Shown: positions 11,216-22,857 of the stretch, piece after piece
Position numbering within the stretch: position 1 is the first letter of the stretch
How the letters are laid out: each line of letters opens with the position of its first letter
NCBI GenBank assembly: GCA_008729055.1
Contig: SDUX01000004.1
Location: 1,364,001 to 1,428,000 of the forward strand
Length of the DNA: 64,000 nt
Reading direction: 5' to 3'
DNA from: Pyropia haitanensis
Lineage: Eukaryota > Rhodophyta > Bangiophyceae > Bangiales > Bangiaceae
Notes under the pieces: generated by a model
Seen by the model: the letters and a program-made list of their open reading frames with translations, nothing else
What the model was told of the DNA's origin: nothing
Database searches by the model: none
Made by a program: the position numbers and the translations under genes

Positions 11216-14056
11216 CGCTTCGCGGCACCCCCTCATGACGCCACCGTGGGGGTGGCACACCCCGACCGGCGTGGGTGAGTTGACGGCGAGGAAGGGGGGG
11301 GGGTGTCGGCGAAGCGTCGGGATGCGTCCACACCTCGCTTGGAGGACGACCGCGTCACGGGGGAACGGGGCTGTGCGAGTGACAAGACCACCAAGCCGCA
11401 CGACGGCACGGTCGCGTCCAAGACGCGCCCGCCTCCGCCGCCGCGTTGCCCCGTGCAAAGACGGGGTCTCGCCGCCCTTCAAGTCCCCGGCCGGCACACA
11501 CCATGGACGAGCGGTCGCGCCACCCCTCACAGGCGGGGGAGATAGGGCTGCCGCGCCGGTCGGCACACGGACAGTCCCCTCTGCCATCGCACCGCACGGG
11601 GAGACACCCCCATGGCCGCCCGCGTCCCGGCAATTGATTGGGGCGGGCGTCGCCCGCCAGCCTGGCGCTGCCGCCAGCGTCACAGTCCATCTATCTGATG
11701 ATGGCGGTCGAGCCCTCGCCCGCACCACCCTCCACGGTGCGCCGCCGTACAAAAGCTGCCATGCCGTCGCGGCACGTGGCCTGCGCGTGGCAGAAGGGGG
11801 GGTCGTCGCCTTCTTCCGGTCCTTTTTTCTTTTTTTTGGCTCTCTCCAGCTCCATCCCCCCCCTGGCCCCTTCCCAGGCCACCACCCACCACCCCTCTAC
11901 TCCTTGCTGAGCCAAGTGCGTGGGCCTTCGGTAGCAAACGGTGACGTGGACGGGCTCCTACGACGAGATTTGTGTTGGTCGTTCTCGACCTCGGGTATTC
12001 ACATAAATATACAGGACGAGGGACTCGAGTCTGTGAAGTGACGTCAGACAACCAAGTAATCATAGACACTGTGTGAACTTGAGATATAGTGTCTAATGAT
12101 GACTGCTGTCGGCCCTTAAAGTGCCTCCTGATGGTAGGCGCTTGATGCGGAGGTGCGTCGGCAGGTTGCCGTTGTGGACGACAGCTGCCCCGCCACGGCG
12201 CCTCTTCCTTTGGCCCGCCACGTCTGACCGGTAGCGACCGCCGGCCGGCTCAGCTGTCAAGGCGGCGCGGTACGACAGGCGCTCATTGATCCGCTCTGCC
12301 GCTGATAGCGGTGGCGACGGCGGCAGTGGCGGCGGCTGCGGCGGCGGCGTTGGCGGCGTCGGCGGCTGCGACGGCGGTGGTGGCGACGACCAAGGCTACA
12401 GCGGGTCAGTGGGGCAGCCCGCGTCAATGTAGAGAGTGGCGGGGGTAGGACCCGCGGTCTTTTGTTGAGTTGGTTTCTGGTCTTCTTTCCCTGTCTGGCT
12501 GCGGGGAAGCTTCTTTGGGGTGAGAGGGGGGGGGTGTGCCGTCCTGCCGACGCGCTGCGTCGATGAGCGGGCGACACCCTCTGACGGTGGAGGCGCTCAT
12601 CTTGGCGTGTGATGCCGTTTGCCACTCATGAGGAGCATACCTCGAGCGGCCTCGCCTGAGGGCGCCGCCCCTCGCCGGGTTCCGACCCGTTTGGGGCTGA
12701 CGCGTTCCCCCCCGCCCGTGCCAGGCCCCTGCAGGTCGTGGCGTTGTGGTGCGTGCCGCAGACGGGAACGGCGCGCTTCGTGCGTCGCCACCCGTGGCCG
12801 TCCCCCGCGCCGCTGGTGTGCCCGCCCCGCCATCGACGCCCGCCGTTGTCGCCGCCGCCCCAACCTTTGCTGCCACAAGAGCGACGCAGTCCCGGGCATG
12901 AGCACGGCCGCCGGCCGCGGGCGGGCGGCGGGTGGGCGGGCGGCGGGTGGGCGGGCGGCTAGCGCCGCCCGCAGCGGCGGCCGGGCCCCACGCGCCCGAC
13001 GCGGGGGCGGGCAGGCGCCTCGATTGAGCCCCACGCCGCTCCCGCCACCCCCAGCGCGTGCACGTCCCGTTTGGGGTGTTTGCCTGTCTGGCAGGCGTTT
13101 CCGCTCTACCCCCCTGCGTACGGCTGGTTCTGAGGAGCCATTGAGACGATAGCCGCCCTGCCGCGTGCGCCCCCGCCGCTGCCGGCGCGTGGTTGGCGTG
13201 GTGGTGGTGGTGGCCGCGGCGGCCGCGGCGGCGGCGGCGGCGGCGGCGGCTCGCGGGTACGACGCCGTTCCGTTGCCCCAGCGCGCCCCCCCCGTCGTTG
13301 TTTCCTCTTTTTGCGGTCCATCCTGCTACATGCCTGGCCGGGGCGACCGGAAGGGGGAGGCGGAGGGGATACCCACAAAAAGGTCTGCGCTGCGGCGTAC
13401 CGCTGAGCTGTCGCTCTCGCTGCCGTGTGCGAGTATCTAGCAGCCGCTGGCCGGGGGGGGGGGGGGGGGCTGCCGTGTGTGTCGTCGGTAGTGCCCGGCC
13501 GGTGGCGGGCACTGCTGCTACAGCAGTGCCGACTCGCGGCACCTAGCCGGCTTGGGTGGGGGGGGAGGTGCTGCGGCGGTCACCCGGGGGGGGGGGGGGG
13601 ACGCTGAAGGCGGCGGCAGCGGCGGCGTCGGCGGCAACGGCGGCGGCGGCGGCGGCGTCGGCGGCAACGGCGGCGGCGGCGGCGGCGTCGGCGGCAACGG
13701 CGGCGGCTGGCGTTGGTGGCTGCTGGCGGCTGGCGGCGGTGGCTGGTGGAGGTCGTAGTGGACGACCTGCGGCTGGGGCCCGTCGCCGTTTTCCTTGGCA
13801 GCGGCCGCGGACGGGTCGCGGCGGCTGGGACGACTGGGACAGCACCGTTGTTTCACTCGCAGGGAGCCAAGCGGGTGGGGGGGTGGGGGGGGGGTCTGAC
13901 GGCTGCGCGCGGCAGACCCGGACGCGCGGCAGCGACGGCGGCACCCGCGAGGCGGCTGCCGCCGGCGCAAGCACCGATCGACCTGGATTACCGAGCGCGG
14001 CTGGCCCCCCCCCCGCGGCGAGCCTGCTGTCGGTGCTCCCCGCCGCGCCGTGCAGC
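11216..14056. other. long intergenic interval, no recognised gene
   Basis: This lies between divergent genes. It contains an AT-richer island about 11,900-12,140 with an ATAAATATA stretch near 12,003-12,011, a GC-rich low-complexity stretch with a 15-bp repeat near 12,920-12,960, and the 30-bp tandem repeat at 13,621-13,710. Open frames on the minus strand near 12.4-13.5 kb are long but show no recognisable domain and no splice support. Confidence 0.45.
13621..13710. repeat. three tandem copies of a 30-bp unit
   Basis: The unit begins GGCGGCGTCGGCGGCAACGG and is repeated at 13621, 13651 and 13681. The last copy ends differently (CTGG). It lies 350 bases upstream of the longin-protein start, in non-coding GC-rich DNA. 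Confidence 0.85.
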
Positions 14057-15167
14057 ATGACTGCCACCACGGTACGTGGTAGTGGTGGCGACGGCGGAGC
14101 CATGGCGTGTCTGTTACTGGATGGCGCGACGCCCGGCGTACATGTACGGGCCAGACTGCGTGGGTGTCGGTGCGGGGGACGAGGTGGGGGTGGTGTGCTA
14201 ACGCTTGCGCGTCACCTTGCCATGGACGGGCTGTCCCATGCTGGGCACTTTTTTTTTTTTTTCCTGTTGCACGGCCCGCCCTTTTGGGCCTCTCTGTCGG
14301 CGTCGCCATTGCTGAATGCCCGCGTCTTGTCGTTGAGTGGGTGGCTCTGTTCGTTGCCCGTTCCCCACCCTTTCCCTCCTGCAGAATCCCATCGGCTGTG
14401 CCATCCGATACGTGGCTGTCGCGCGCCTGCATGACCGCCTCCCCGTCGCGCGGCATGCGCCCGTCGACACGCCCGCGGCGCCCGCGGCAACGGCGGAAGA
14501 AAAAGTGACGCGCGTCCTCCGCTCCCGCCGCATCGCCGCGCACGCGCGGCTGACCATCACGGACAACGAGGTCGGGTGCATCCACTTTGACTCGGCGCCG
14601 CCGTGCATGTACCTGGTCGTCACCCCCCGGGAGGTGCCGCAGCGGGTGGCGTTCCAGTTCCTCGCCGACCTTGCGGCGGCGTTTGAGCCCGCGCTCGGCG
14701 TCACCGTCGTCGACGCGCCGGCGACCGCGCGACCGTGGGGGCTGTCGGTCCAGGCGGAGGCGCTGATCGCAAAGGTGACCGCGCCGTACAATGGCGCCGC
14801 GGCGGCCGTCACCTCTGCGCTCGTGGGCCTGTCGCCGCTGCGGTCGCTCGCGTCGTCCCGGTCGGGCTCCCTGGCCATTGACGTGACGGAGGGGGTTGGC
14901 GGCGGCGGCGGCGGCGGCGTCGGCGGCGGCGGCGGCGGCGTGGCGTACGTCAAGGGCGGCAGCGACGCGGGGGACTCGCCGAGGACACCCCCCGCCGGCC
15001 CGGCGCTGTCGCCGCGCAGCCTCCTCGCCGCGCTGAGCAACGACACGTGGGTGGACGGCGCGGCGGGCAAGTTGAGCTGGTGCGCCGTTGGCGTCGTCGT
15101 CCTCTTCCTGCTCGTGCTCGTCATTGGCGTGCCGGCGCTGGTCGTGTTGCTGCGGAGCAGCCACTGA
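14057..15167 (+). CDS. SEC22-like longin-domain membrane protein without SNARE motif
   Basis: Two exons: 14057-14071 (MTATT only) and 14385-15167, joined by a GTACGT...CTGCAG intron containing a T15 tract; total 265 residues. The N-terminal domain reads IRYVAVARLHDRLPVA and continues through CIHFDSAPPCMYLVV and RVAFQFLADLAAAFEPALG. This matches the longin domain of SEC22, whose members read VARVADGLPLA and LAFAYLEDL at these places. A Gly-rich linker (about residues 170-190) follows. A single C-terminal transmembrane helix, WCAVGVVVLFLLVLVIGV, ends in a short lumenal tail. The region between, where a SNARE helix with a central Arg would lie, has no heptad pattern. SEC22 acts in ER-Golgi transport; without a SNARE motif this is closer to a longin-only protein (phytolongin type). 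Confidence 0.75.
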
Positions 15168-16345
15168 ACGGGGCGTGGCGGGCGAGAAACGGTCGCAGGA
15201 GGGGGGAGGGATACGGCAGGCTGCTGCGTCGGTGGGCGGGCGTGACTGGGGGCGTGTGTGGGGGAGTTGGGGGGAACGCGCACCGCGGGCGGGTGCGTTG
15301 GGTGTTGCCCCTCTGTCGGCGGCGGTGTCAGGGCGTGGCCGCCGGCAGGGTGGCGTCGGGGCGGCGCTGTGGTGGCGCGCGCGGCGCGCGGACGCGCGCG
15401 TGCAGAGCGCGCGGGCACCCCCCCCGCGCGGCGGCGGTCCCCCCCCCTCGGCGCTGCGCCGTGCGCGCGTCGGGGGGCGCCGTCCTTATTTGTTTTCCAC
15501 GCGCCGCGGCTCCGCTCCTCCCCTCTTCCCCCCCCCCCCCCCCCACCCTGATCCCCAACTGCCCCCGCGTGGACGGCCAGCGGTGGTCACCCGCGCGCCG
15601 CGGGGCGGCACCCCCAGCGCGTCTGGTTGCGAGGTGGGACTGAGCACGCCCTTCCCTCTGCGCCCCCTGTCCCTTCCCCTGCTGAGCCGCCGCCGTCACC
15701 CGCCCCTCCCCACCGGCACCGCCCCGACTACCGGCGGCACCGCGGCGTCACCCTGCCGCCCCGCCTCGCTCGGCTGGGCAACAGACCCCCCGCACACCCG
15801 CGCGACGCCATGACAGCCGCCGCGGCTGTGCGGTCCGCCACCGGCGTCGCCGCCACCGCCACCGCCACAGCCGCCGCGCCGCCACCACCACCTGCCCGCC
15901 GCCCCCATCCGACATGGCGGCGGGCGGGGACGGCGGGGCGCGCGCCCACGCCACCCGCCGCGGCGGTGGCGGCCGTGGCGGTGGCGTCACCCAAACGTTG
16001 GCGCCAAAAGTGAATAGGAACCAATGCCCAAAACGCAGCCCCCGCCGGCCAGGGCCCGCCCCCATCCCCCGTTTCCCGCCAGTCGGCCCACCGCTGGATC
16101 CGCGTGCAGGCGTACTGGGGAGGCGCCCCTGCCTGCTCCCCCCAGCTGCTGGTTCGCCCGCTGCCCCCCTTCCTGCTGGCTACTCCGTGCCCTTGCCCCC
16201 CCCCCCCCAGTTGTCGCGTCCCCTCCCCCCGGCACCGTCATCCACGACGACGACGACGACCACCACCACCACCAGCCGCTGCCGTCGCCGCCGTCGCCGC
16301 TGCCGCCGCGGCCCGCGCGTGGCCTGTTCCGTCCCAGCGGCGACC
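15168..16345. other. intergenic GC-rich interval and presumed leader
   Basis: No gene is recognised. The last 350 bases are rich in C runs and CCN repeats on the plus strand and probably form the 5' leader of the RNase H2 gene. A short open frame from an ATG at 15,811 has a fair start context but no recognisable product. Confidence 0.4.
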
Positions 16346-18906
16346 ATGGACGACGCTGTGCCCCCCCCCCCCCCACGCCCGCCGACGCCCCCTGGGCGCC
16401 CGCCACGCCCTGCATGATGGGCATTGACGAGGCGGGCCGCGGCCCAGTGCTGGGGCCCCTCATCTACGCGTCGGCGGTGGTGCCCGTCGCGGACGCCGCG
16501 CGCCTGCACGCCCTCGGCTGTGATGGTACGTTGCCGCGGGGGGGGGGGGGGGGGGGGGGAGGGGAGGGTGGGCCGTGTGCGGTGGGGGGGGGGGGGGGGG
16601 GGATCCGCAGAGGGGCGACGCGTGCGGCAGCCGCTGCGGACGCTCGTGGCAGGCGGTGGTGGGGTTGGGGGGGGGGGTGGGGTTGGGGGGGTGAGGGCGT
16701 GGCGCTTGTCACCGCGGCGGGAGGGGGGGGGAGCGCGCGTCGGCGGCGGGCGGGCGTGGCGGCCGCCACCCCACACACCGGTGCGGCGGGCGGGAGGCGG
16801 CGCTGCCGCCACGGGCGGCCGACCGTGGCGGCCGGCAGCCGCCCGTGTGTCGTGGCGCCGCTCGGCCGCGGTGGCCCGCCGCCACCGCGGCGGGCGGGGT
16901 GTGGTCGCGCCCCGCGCCGCCGCTGGCGGTCGTCGACCTTGGACTGACGCGGCGCTCCGCCCCCTCCCCCCCCCCCCCTCCTCCCCTCTCCGCACTCGCC
17001 TGTCTTTCCAACCCGCCGTCGGATGGCGATATAGACTCCAAGGCGCTCACAGGGGCGCAGCGGGACGGGCTGCTCGAGCGCATGGCCGCCGCCCCCTTCC
17101 TCCAGTACGTTGGCGGCGTACCCCTCGCCGCCGCCGCCGCGGCCGTCGCCGTCGCCCGCCGCCGCCGCACCGCCGACCCGCCCCGTCGGTTGGTCGCGTG
17201 GCGGCCAGCTGCTGCGGCGCGTCCACGCTGTCTGACCGCCCCGCCGCGGGTCTGCCGGCTCGCTGCATCTCGCCTGCTCTATGGCGCCCCGCTTCCGCGC
17301 CACGGTGCGCACCTCCCTCCCTCCTCTGCCCACCCCCCCCCCCCACAGGATCCAGACGGTCACCCTCTCCGCCGCGACGCTCTCCGCCGCCATGACCCGC
17401 CGCCCCCCCGTGTCGCTCAACACCCTCTCCTTTGACGCCGCGTTTGCGCTCGTCCGCGACGCGCTCCGCCGGGGCGTCACCCTCACCGCCCTGTACGTGG
17501 ACACGGTGGGTGACCCGGAGCGGTACGCGGCGCGGCTGCGGTCCGAGTTCCCGTCCATCCGCACGGTGGTGGTGGCGACAAAGGCGGACGCGACGTACCG
17601 GGTGGTGGGGGCGGCGTCGATCGCGGCCAAGTGCAAGCGCGACCGGGACTTGCGGTCGTGGGTGTTTGAGGAGGAGGGGAAGGGGGACGCCACGCCGCGC
17701 GCTGTGGTGGGCGCCCCGGGGGGGGGGGGGCAACCGGGGGGGGGGCGCCGCCGGCCCTGCGGCTGGACGGGGGGACCGCTCCCCACCGCTGGCGGTGGCG
17801 GCGTCCAACGGGGGCGCCACGGTGTGGGACGATGGCGGCAGCGGCGGTGAGGTGGACGGCGACGCGGAGGGGGCGCTCGACGGCGGTGGCGGCGGCGGCC
17901 GGTCGGCGGCGGCGGCGGCCGCCGCCGCGCTCGGGCGGGACGCGGCGGGCGCGGCGGCGCCCACCTGGGGCCGCGCCTTTGGCAGCGGCTACCCGGGCGA
18001 CGCGGTGACCAAGGCGTGGCTCGCCGCGCACGTGGACCCGGTGTTTGGGTTTCCATCGCTGGTGCGGTTCTCCTGGAGTGCGTGCGCCCGTGGCTAGGAG
18101 GGGGTGACGGCGGGGGGGGGGGGGCGGGGGGGGGGGGGGGGGGGGGTGTGCGGGGCTGCGCGCCACGCGTGGGGGGGACCCGGAGCAGGGAGGCGCGCGG
18201 GGTGCGCGTTGGGGGGCGGGTGGCCGCGTGCGGCACGCGGGGGGGGCGGCGGCGACGCGCCTGCCGGCCGACCGCTGGCGGTGGTGGCTGGCCACTGGCG
18301 CCGCGCTGGCCGCCGCGGCTGGCCGCGAGCGCAGGGGGGGCGGCGGGTGCGCCGCGCGTGCCGCCGCGTGCTGCCGCGCCTCGGGGGGAGGCCGCGGCGG
18401 GAGGTGCCCGTGACCCGCCCCAGCGCCGCGCCACTCACGTGCCGTCGTCATCCCCGCCGCGCCGCTGTGTTGCTTGCTCTTGTGTCGGGTCCACCGACGG
18501 CCGCGCGCGCGCGGTCCCCGCGTGCAGGCACGGTGCGGGTGGTGCTGGCCAATACGCCGGCCGCGGTGGGGATTCGCTGGTACGTTTGGGGCGGCCGCCG
18601 CCCCAGGCAAGGGGGGGGGGGGGGGGCGGCCCCGCCCGACCGCGTGCGTGCTGCGCCCGCGCCGCCGCGGGCGGCGCGAGTGGGTGGCCGCGTCGCGCCC
18701 CGCGGGTGCCGTCGCTGCTGCTCGCCGCCGTGGCCGCCGGCGCTCGCCTCGACTCGCCGGCCGTGTGTGGCCGCGAGCGGCCGCCGCGCCATTCATTCCC
18801 CCTCTGCCTCGGACGCGCTGCTGATCGACGCCCCGCCGCTCCCGCTTGGTTGTCTCTGCCGTTTGCTGGTGCGGGCGCTTCCCCCCCCTCCCTCTCCTCC
18901 TCATCG

Positions 18907-18944
<38 letters not shown>

Positions 18945-19358
18945 CCTTGTCCCCGTGGCGGATGATACCGGCAGGGAGGGCGACGATGATGATGAGCGCG
19001 ACGCCGCGACGCGCGCAACGCCCGCCATCACCTCGTTCTTTGGCGCCGTGCCGGCGGGCCACCGCGGGGCGGCGGCGCCACCACCACCACGTACGTCTTG
19101 GGAAGGAGGGAGGGGGAGCAGGCGGGTACGGCACGCCGGGGGGGGGGGGGTGGGGGTTGCGTGGGTGGGAGCGCGTGCGCGTGGCCGCTGCCGGGCGCGG
19201 TAGGGATGACCAGGCACTGACGGCGGCGGCGTTGGAATGGCGGTGTGTTTCTGTTGTGTTGTTTTGTCGTGTGCGCTGCTGCGTTGGCCGCAGCCAGGGT
19301 GGCGGCCCCGTTCTTTCGCGCCCGCCACATCGCGCCCGCCACGTCGTTTTTTGCGTGA
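16346..19358 (+). CDS. RNASEH2A: ribonuclease H2 subunit A (catalytic)
   Basis: Six exons: 16346-16525, 17035-17104, 17349-18077, 18528-18579, 18975-19090 and 19294-19358. Donors are GTACGT four times and GTGCGT once. The enzyme removes ribonucleotides and RNA primers from DNA as part of the nuclear H2A/B/C complex. Catalytic residues are all present: Asp and Glu in [14 protein letters not shown], Asp in YVDTVG, Asp in [10 protein letters not shown], and Tyr in GSGYPGD. Splicing past the apparent stop at 18095 restores the family C-terminus: [14 protein letters not shown], then [12 protein letters not shown] (human ITSYF), then [16 protein letters not shown]. The conserved Pro-Cys before MGIDEAG lies out of frame with ATG 16346 across a C14 run. 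A second frame change lies in G runs near 17,718-17,747, within an Ala/Gly-rich insert of roughly 90-100 residues absent from most relatives. If ATG 16414 were used, the conserved PC would be lost. Confidence 0.9.
18908..18944 (+). repeat. T37 tract in RNase H2A intron 4
   Basis: An uninterrupted run of 37 T lies about 30 bases upstream of the acceptor of exon 5 (18975), in the sense strand. It probably serves as an extreme polypyrimidine tract. Confidence 0.8.
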
Positions 19359-20039
19359 AAGTCTGCTCTCTTTTTGGCGTGTCCCTCGTGCGTGGCGGTT
19401 GCACTGTATGCATTTTGTGGCCCCGGTCGCCGTCTCTTGCGGCAGACGCGCCCCACCGCCCCTGCGCGGCACTGCCGTGGGTCCTCTGTAATGCTGTCCA
19501 CCCCTCCACGGCCTTCCCGCGCTCCGCCGCGCCACCCGCACCGTCGGCACGGGCCCAAACTTTCAAAACCGCTGTGTCCCGCTCGCCGTGCCTGCGCCAC
19601 GCGCGCGCGTCCAGTCTGGCCGCCCGCGGGGTGACATCGCATCCCGCCGCCCGCCGCCCCCGTCCCGTCGGTCCACGCGGGTCCCGGTGCGTGGGCGGCG
19701 ACGGCGGGTGGCGACCGCGGTCGCGCTTCCTCCTGCCCTCTGCCCCCTGCTCACTGTGCCCTGGTTTGGGCTGACGACGCGGGCGGTGGGCGTGCCCGTC
19801 GCGTGCCTCGTGCTGCGTCGCCGCGCGGGCGCCGCAGTTCATCCCCCCTTCTCCTCCCCCTATCCCCCTACCACGTTCCCTTCCCGCCAATTCTCCCCTC
19901 CCCCCCCCCCCCTCTTCTCCTTCCGCCTCACATCCCCCCCCCCCCCCCCCCTCCCCTCCTCGGCCTTTCTTTGGTTTTTTTTTTCCCTTCTCGTGCGGAC
20001 GTCGTCGGGCGCTTCCCCCCCCCCCGCGGCGGCGGCACC
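19359..20039 (+). promoter_or_regulatory. intergenic spacer and CT-rich 5' leader of the MAN1-like gene
   Basis: The first part is the 3' flank of the RNase H2A gene. From about 19,843 to 20,030 the plus strand is almost pure C and T, with several C runs over ten bases and a T-rich patch, ending in GGCGGCGGCACC just before the start codon. Similar CT-rich leaders precede the bZIP and HAD-protein genes, so this is probably a promoter or leader signature of the genome. Confidence 0.5.
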
Positions 20040-20585
20040 ATGTCGGCCACCCCCCCCCCCAACAACCCCTTCCAGTCGGGCGCCATCCGCTACGGCGGCG
20101 CCACCCCCCAGACCGCCAAGCGCGGCGGCGGCCGCGGCACGACCGCCGCGCACGCGGCGGGCGGGGGCGCCACCCCCGTCGCGGCGCCCGCTGCTGCTAC
20201 CGCCACCCCGACCGTGTCGACGATGCCCGCGGCGGCTGGGGCGGCGGCGGCGCCGCCGACGCCGCGCAAGCGCAAGGCCGGCGGCCGGGCGGCGTCGCTC
20301 GCGGCGGCGGCCGGCGACGCCGTGCCGTCGGTGCCGCAGGCGGCGACGGCGCCCGCCGGCGTGGCGGCGGCGGCGGCGGCGGGGGCGGCGGGCGGCGCGA
20401 CGCCCGCGTCGGCGCGGCGGCGCAAGAGTATGGTGACGGTGGACCCGTCGTTCCTGGCCAGCCTCATGGACCGGGGGGAGGTGATCTATGTGGGGGACGC
20501 GCCGGGGGGGGCGGGGGGGAAGGCGGCCGCCGCGTCGGCCGCGGCGCCCGCCCCCGTGGTGGCACCCGTGGCGGCAGTCGCGGCG

Positions 20586-20619
<34 letters not shown>

Positions 20620-22857
20620 TGACACCCGTGGCACCGCGGCCACCGGCGCGGACGGCGGCGGCGGCTGCGGCGGCGCCGGCGGCGGCGCCGGCAGCGGTGG
20701 CACCGGCGGCTGCGGCGGGGGGCGCGCCCGCCCCGTCGGTGGCAGCGGGGGTGGCCGCCCCGCGTCGCTTCCGCCCGGCGCCGTCGGCGGCGGCGCTCGC
20801 CGCGCTCGCCGCCGCGAGTGACGTGGACGCCGAGCCGATCACGGACGGCGACTATACGGACGGCGACGCAACGACGGACGGGGGCGACTCGGCGGCGGCG
20901 GCGGCGGCGGCCGCGACGCCCGCCGCGGACCGCCGGCACCCGCCGCGGCCCGCCGAGGCGGCCGAGGAGGTCCTCCGCAGTGACGCCGAGGGCGGCGGCC
21001 GCCGCCGTGCTGCCGCGCGTGGCGGCTACCGCCGCCCGTCGGCGGCGACGGCGGTCGATTACGATTCGCCGTCGGCGCCCCCCCCGGGGCAGTGGGACGA
21101 CGCGCTCGACGCGGGCGGCGTCACCACCGACTATACCGACGGCGACGACGGGGACGATGGCATGGACGATGACGACGACGACGACGATGGCTACTCGTCG
21201 GACGGCAGCGCCGCGTCGGTGGCGAGCCGCTCGGCGGTGGCGGTGAGCCGCCGCTTCACGCGCATGCCCGACACGGAGCTCCGCGCGTACCTCGCGGCGG
21301 TGGGCCTCCGCGCGCCGCGGCGGGCGCGGCGGGATGAGCTCGCGTCGCTTGCCGCGGGGCACGCCGCGTACCTGGCCGCCGAGGCGGCGGCGGCCGAGGC
21401 GGCCGCCGCCGCCGACGTGGACGCGGTCGCGCCGGCGACGCCCGTCGCTGGCGGGGGGGGGGGTGCGGGGGGGGCGGGCGTCCGCCAGCGGCGGCCGAGG
21501 AGGCGCGCGGCGGGCGTGGCGGGGGAGCCCACCGACGAGGAGGAGGAGGAGGAGGAGGCGGACGCACCGGTCGCCGCGGCCGCACCGCCGCCGGCAGTGG
21601 CACGCCGCGCCCGGCGGGCGGGCGCGGACGCGGCGTCGGCGGCGGCCGCCGCGGGCGGCCTCACGGCGCCGCCACCCCCGTCATCTGACGCGCCCGCCTC
21701 GCCGCGCCGGTCGCTGCTGCGCACCGTCGCGCGCCGGCTGGGCGCGGGCTTTGGCGGCCTCCTCTTCCTCTCATGGCTGTCGGTGGTGGTGCCGCCCCTG
21801 CTGTCCCCCACCGCGTACTGCGACACGGGCGTGACGGTGCCCGTCGCGCTCGACGATGGCCGCCTCTGCGTGCTGTGCCCCCCCCACGGGGTGTGCGTGG
21901 ACGGCGCGCTGGCGTGCGTCGACGGCTACGTGGCCCACCGCGGGCGGTGCGTGGAGGACACGGACGTTGCGGCGTTTGCCGAGGAGCTGGCCAAGGTGGC
22001 CAGCCGGGAGCTCGCCGCCCGCGCCGGCGCCGCGACGTGCGCGTCGTGGTGGCCGTCCCTGCCGCCGCCGCTGGCGGGCGGCATGACGCGGGGGGACCTG
22101 GCCGACGGCCTCGCCGCCTGGGCCGCCGCCCGCCGCCTCCGCGGCAAGCTGCCGTACGAGGAGGCCAAGACCGACGCCGCCGTCGCGCGCGCGCTGGCCG
22201 AGCTCGTCACCGACCCGCGGCACCGGGCGGCGGAGGCGGTCCGCCGCGCCGACGGCGTGTCGCTGCTCGTGTCGACGCGCCCCGCACTGCCGCTGCGCTG
22301 CCGCGCCCGGTGGTGGCTGTGGGCCAACGCCGGGTGGGTGGCGGTCGCCGCCGCCGCCGCCGCGACGGCGGCGCGCCTCGCCGCGGCGCGGCGCGCCGCG
22401 GCGGCACGCACCGCCCGCGTGGCGGGCCTCGTCGACCACGCCAAGGCCTACTGCCGGTGGACAAAGGAGTGCGCGCTCGCCGGCGAGATGGACACCGCCG
22501 CGGTCATTGACACGCACCTCCGCGACGAGCTCATCCCGGCCTCGGACCCGGACCGGGTGGCGCTGTGGGAGGAGGTGGCCGCCGCGCTGCGGCGGGATAC
22601 GCGCATGGCGCGGCGGGGGGGGCTGCCGCACGGGTTTGCCAAGGTGAGTGGCTGGGAGTGGCGCGGGTCGGTCGCGCGGGGGGGGGGTCGCTCGCCGGGG
22701 GGGAGTGATGCGGGGAGTGAGGGGGGGGGGTCGACGGGGGGGGGGGGGTCGTTTTCGTATGGAGGGGGGGGGGGGGGGGGGGGGGGCGGCGGCGGCGGCG
22801 GGGGGGGAGGGGGGGGTGTTTCGGGCGGTGCGCAACTGGCTGGATGGGCGCGGCTGA
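20040..22857 (+). CDS. LEM-type inner nuclear membrane protein (MAN1/SRC1/Heh family)
   Basis: About 940 residues. A long Ala/Pro-rich nucleoplasmic region carries basic patches (PRKRKAGG) and acidic stretches. A LEM/HeH-like helix-turn-helix follows (RMPDTELRAYLAAVGL), with an acidic run EEEEEEE after it. A transmembrane helix, FGGLLFLSWLSVVVPPLL, leads into the Man1-Src1p C-terminal domain: LCPPHGVCVDG, CVDGYVAHRGRCVED, a lumenal helical part, then a second membrane helix (WLWANAGWVAVAA...) and a C-terminal winged-helix-like part ending GWEWRGSV. Proteins of this family tether chromatin to the nuclear envelope and work with ESCRT in envelope repair. Beyond GWEWRG the frame enters G runs of over 20 bases. 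Reading across them gives a natural tail, FRAVRNWLDGRG, and the stop at 22857; without a frame change the stop is at 23240. No intron was needed. Confidence 0.85.

Noticed and set aside
15811..16014. Short plus-strand open frame with a fair start context
   Set aside because: Ala/Pro-rich, no domain, no splice support, and lies in the presumed leader region.
18095..18097. TAG as the end of RNase H2A
   Set aside because: The donor at 18078 and three downstream exons restore the conserved family C-terminus.
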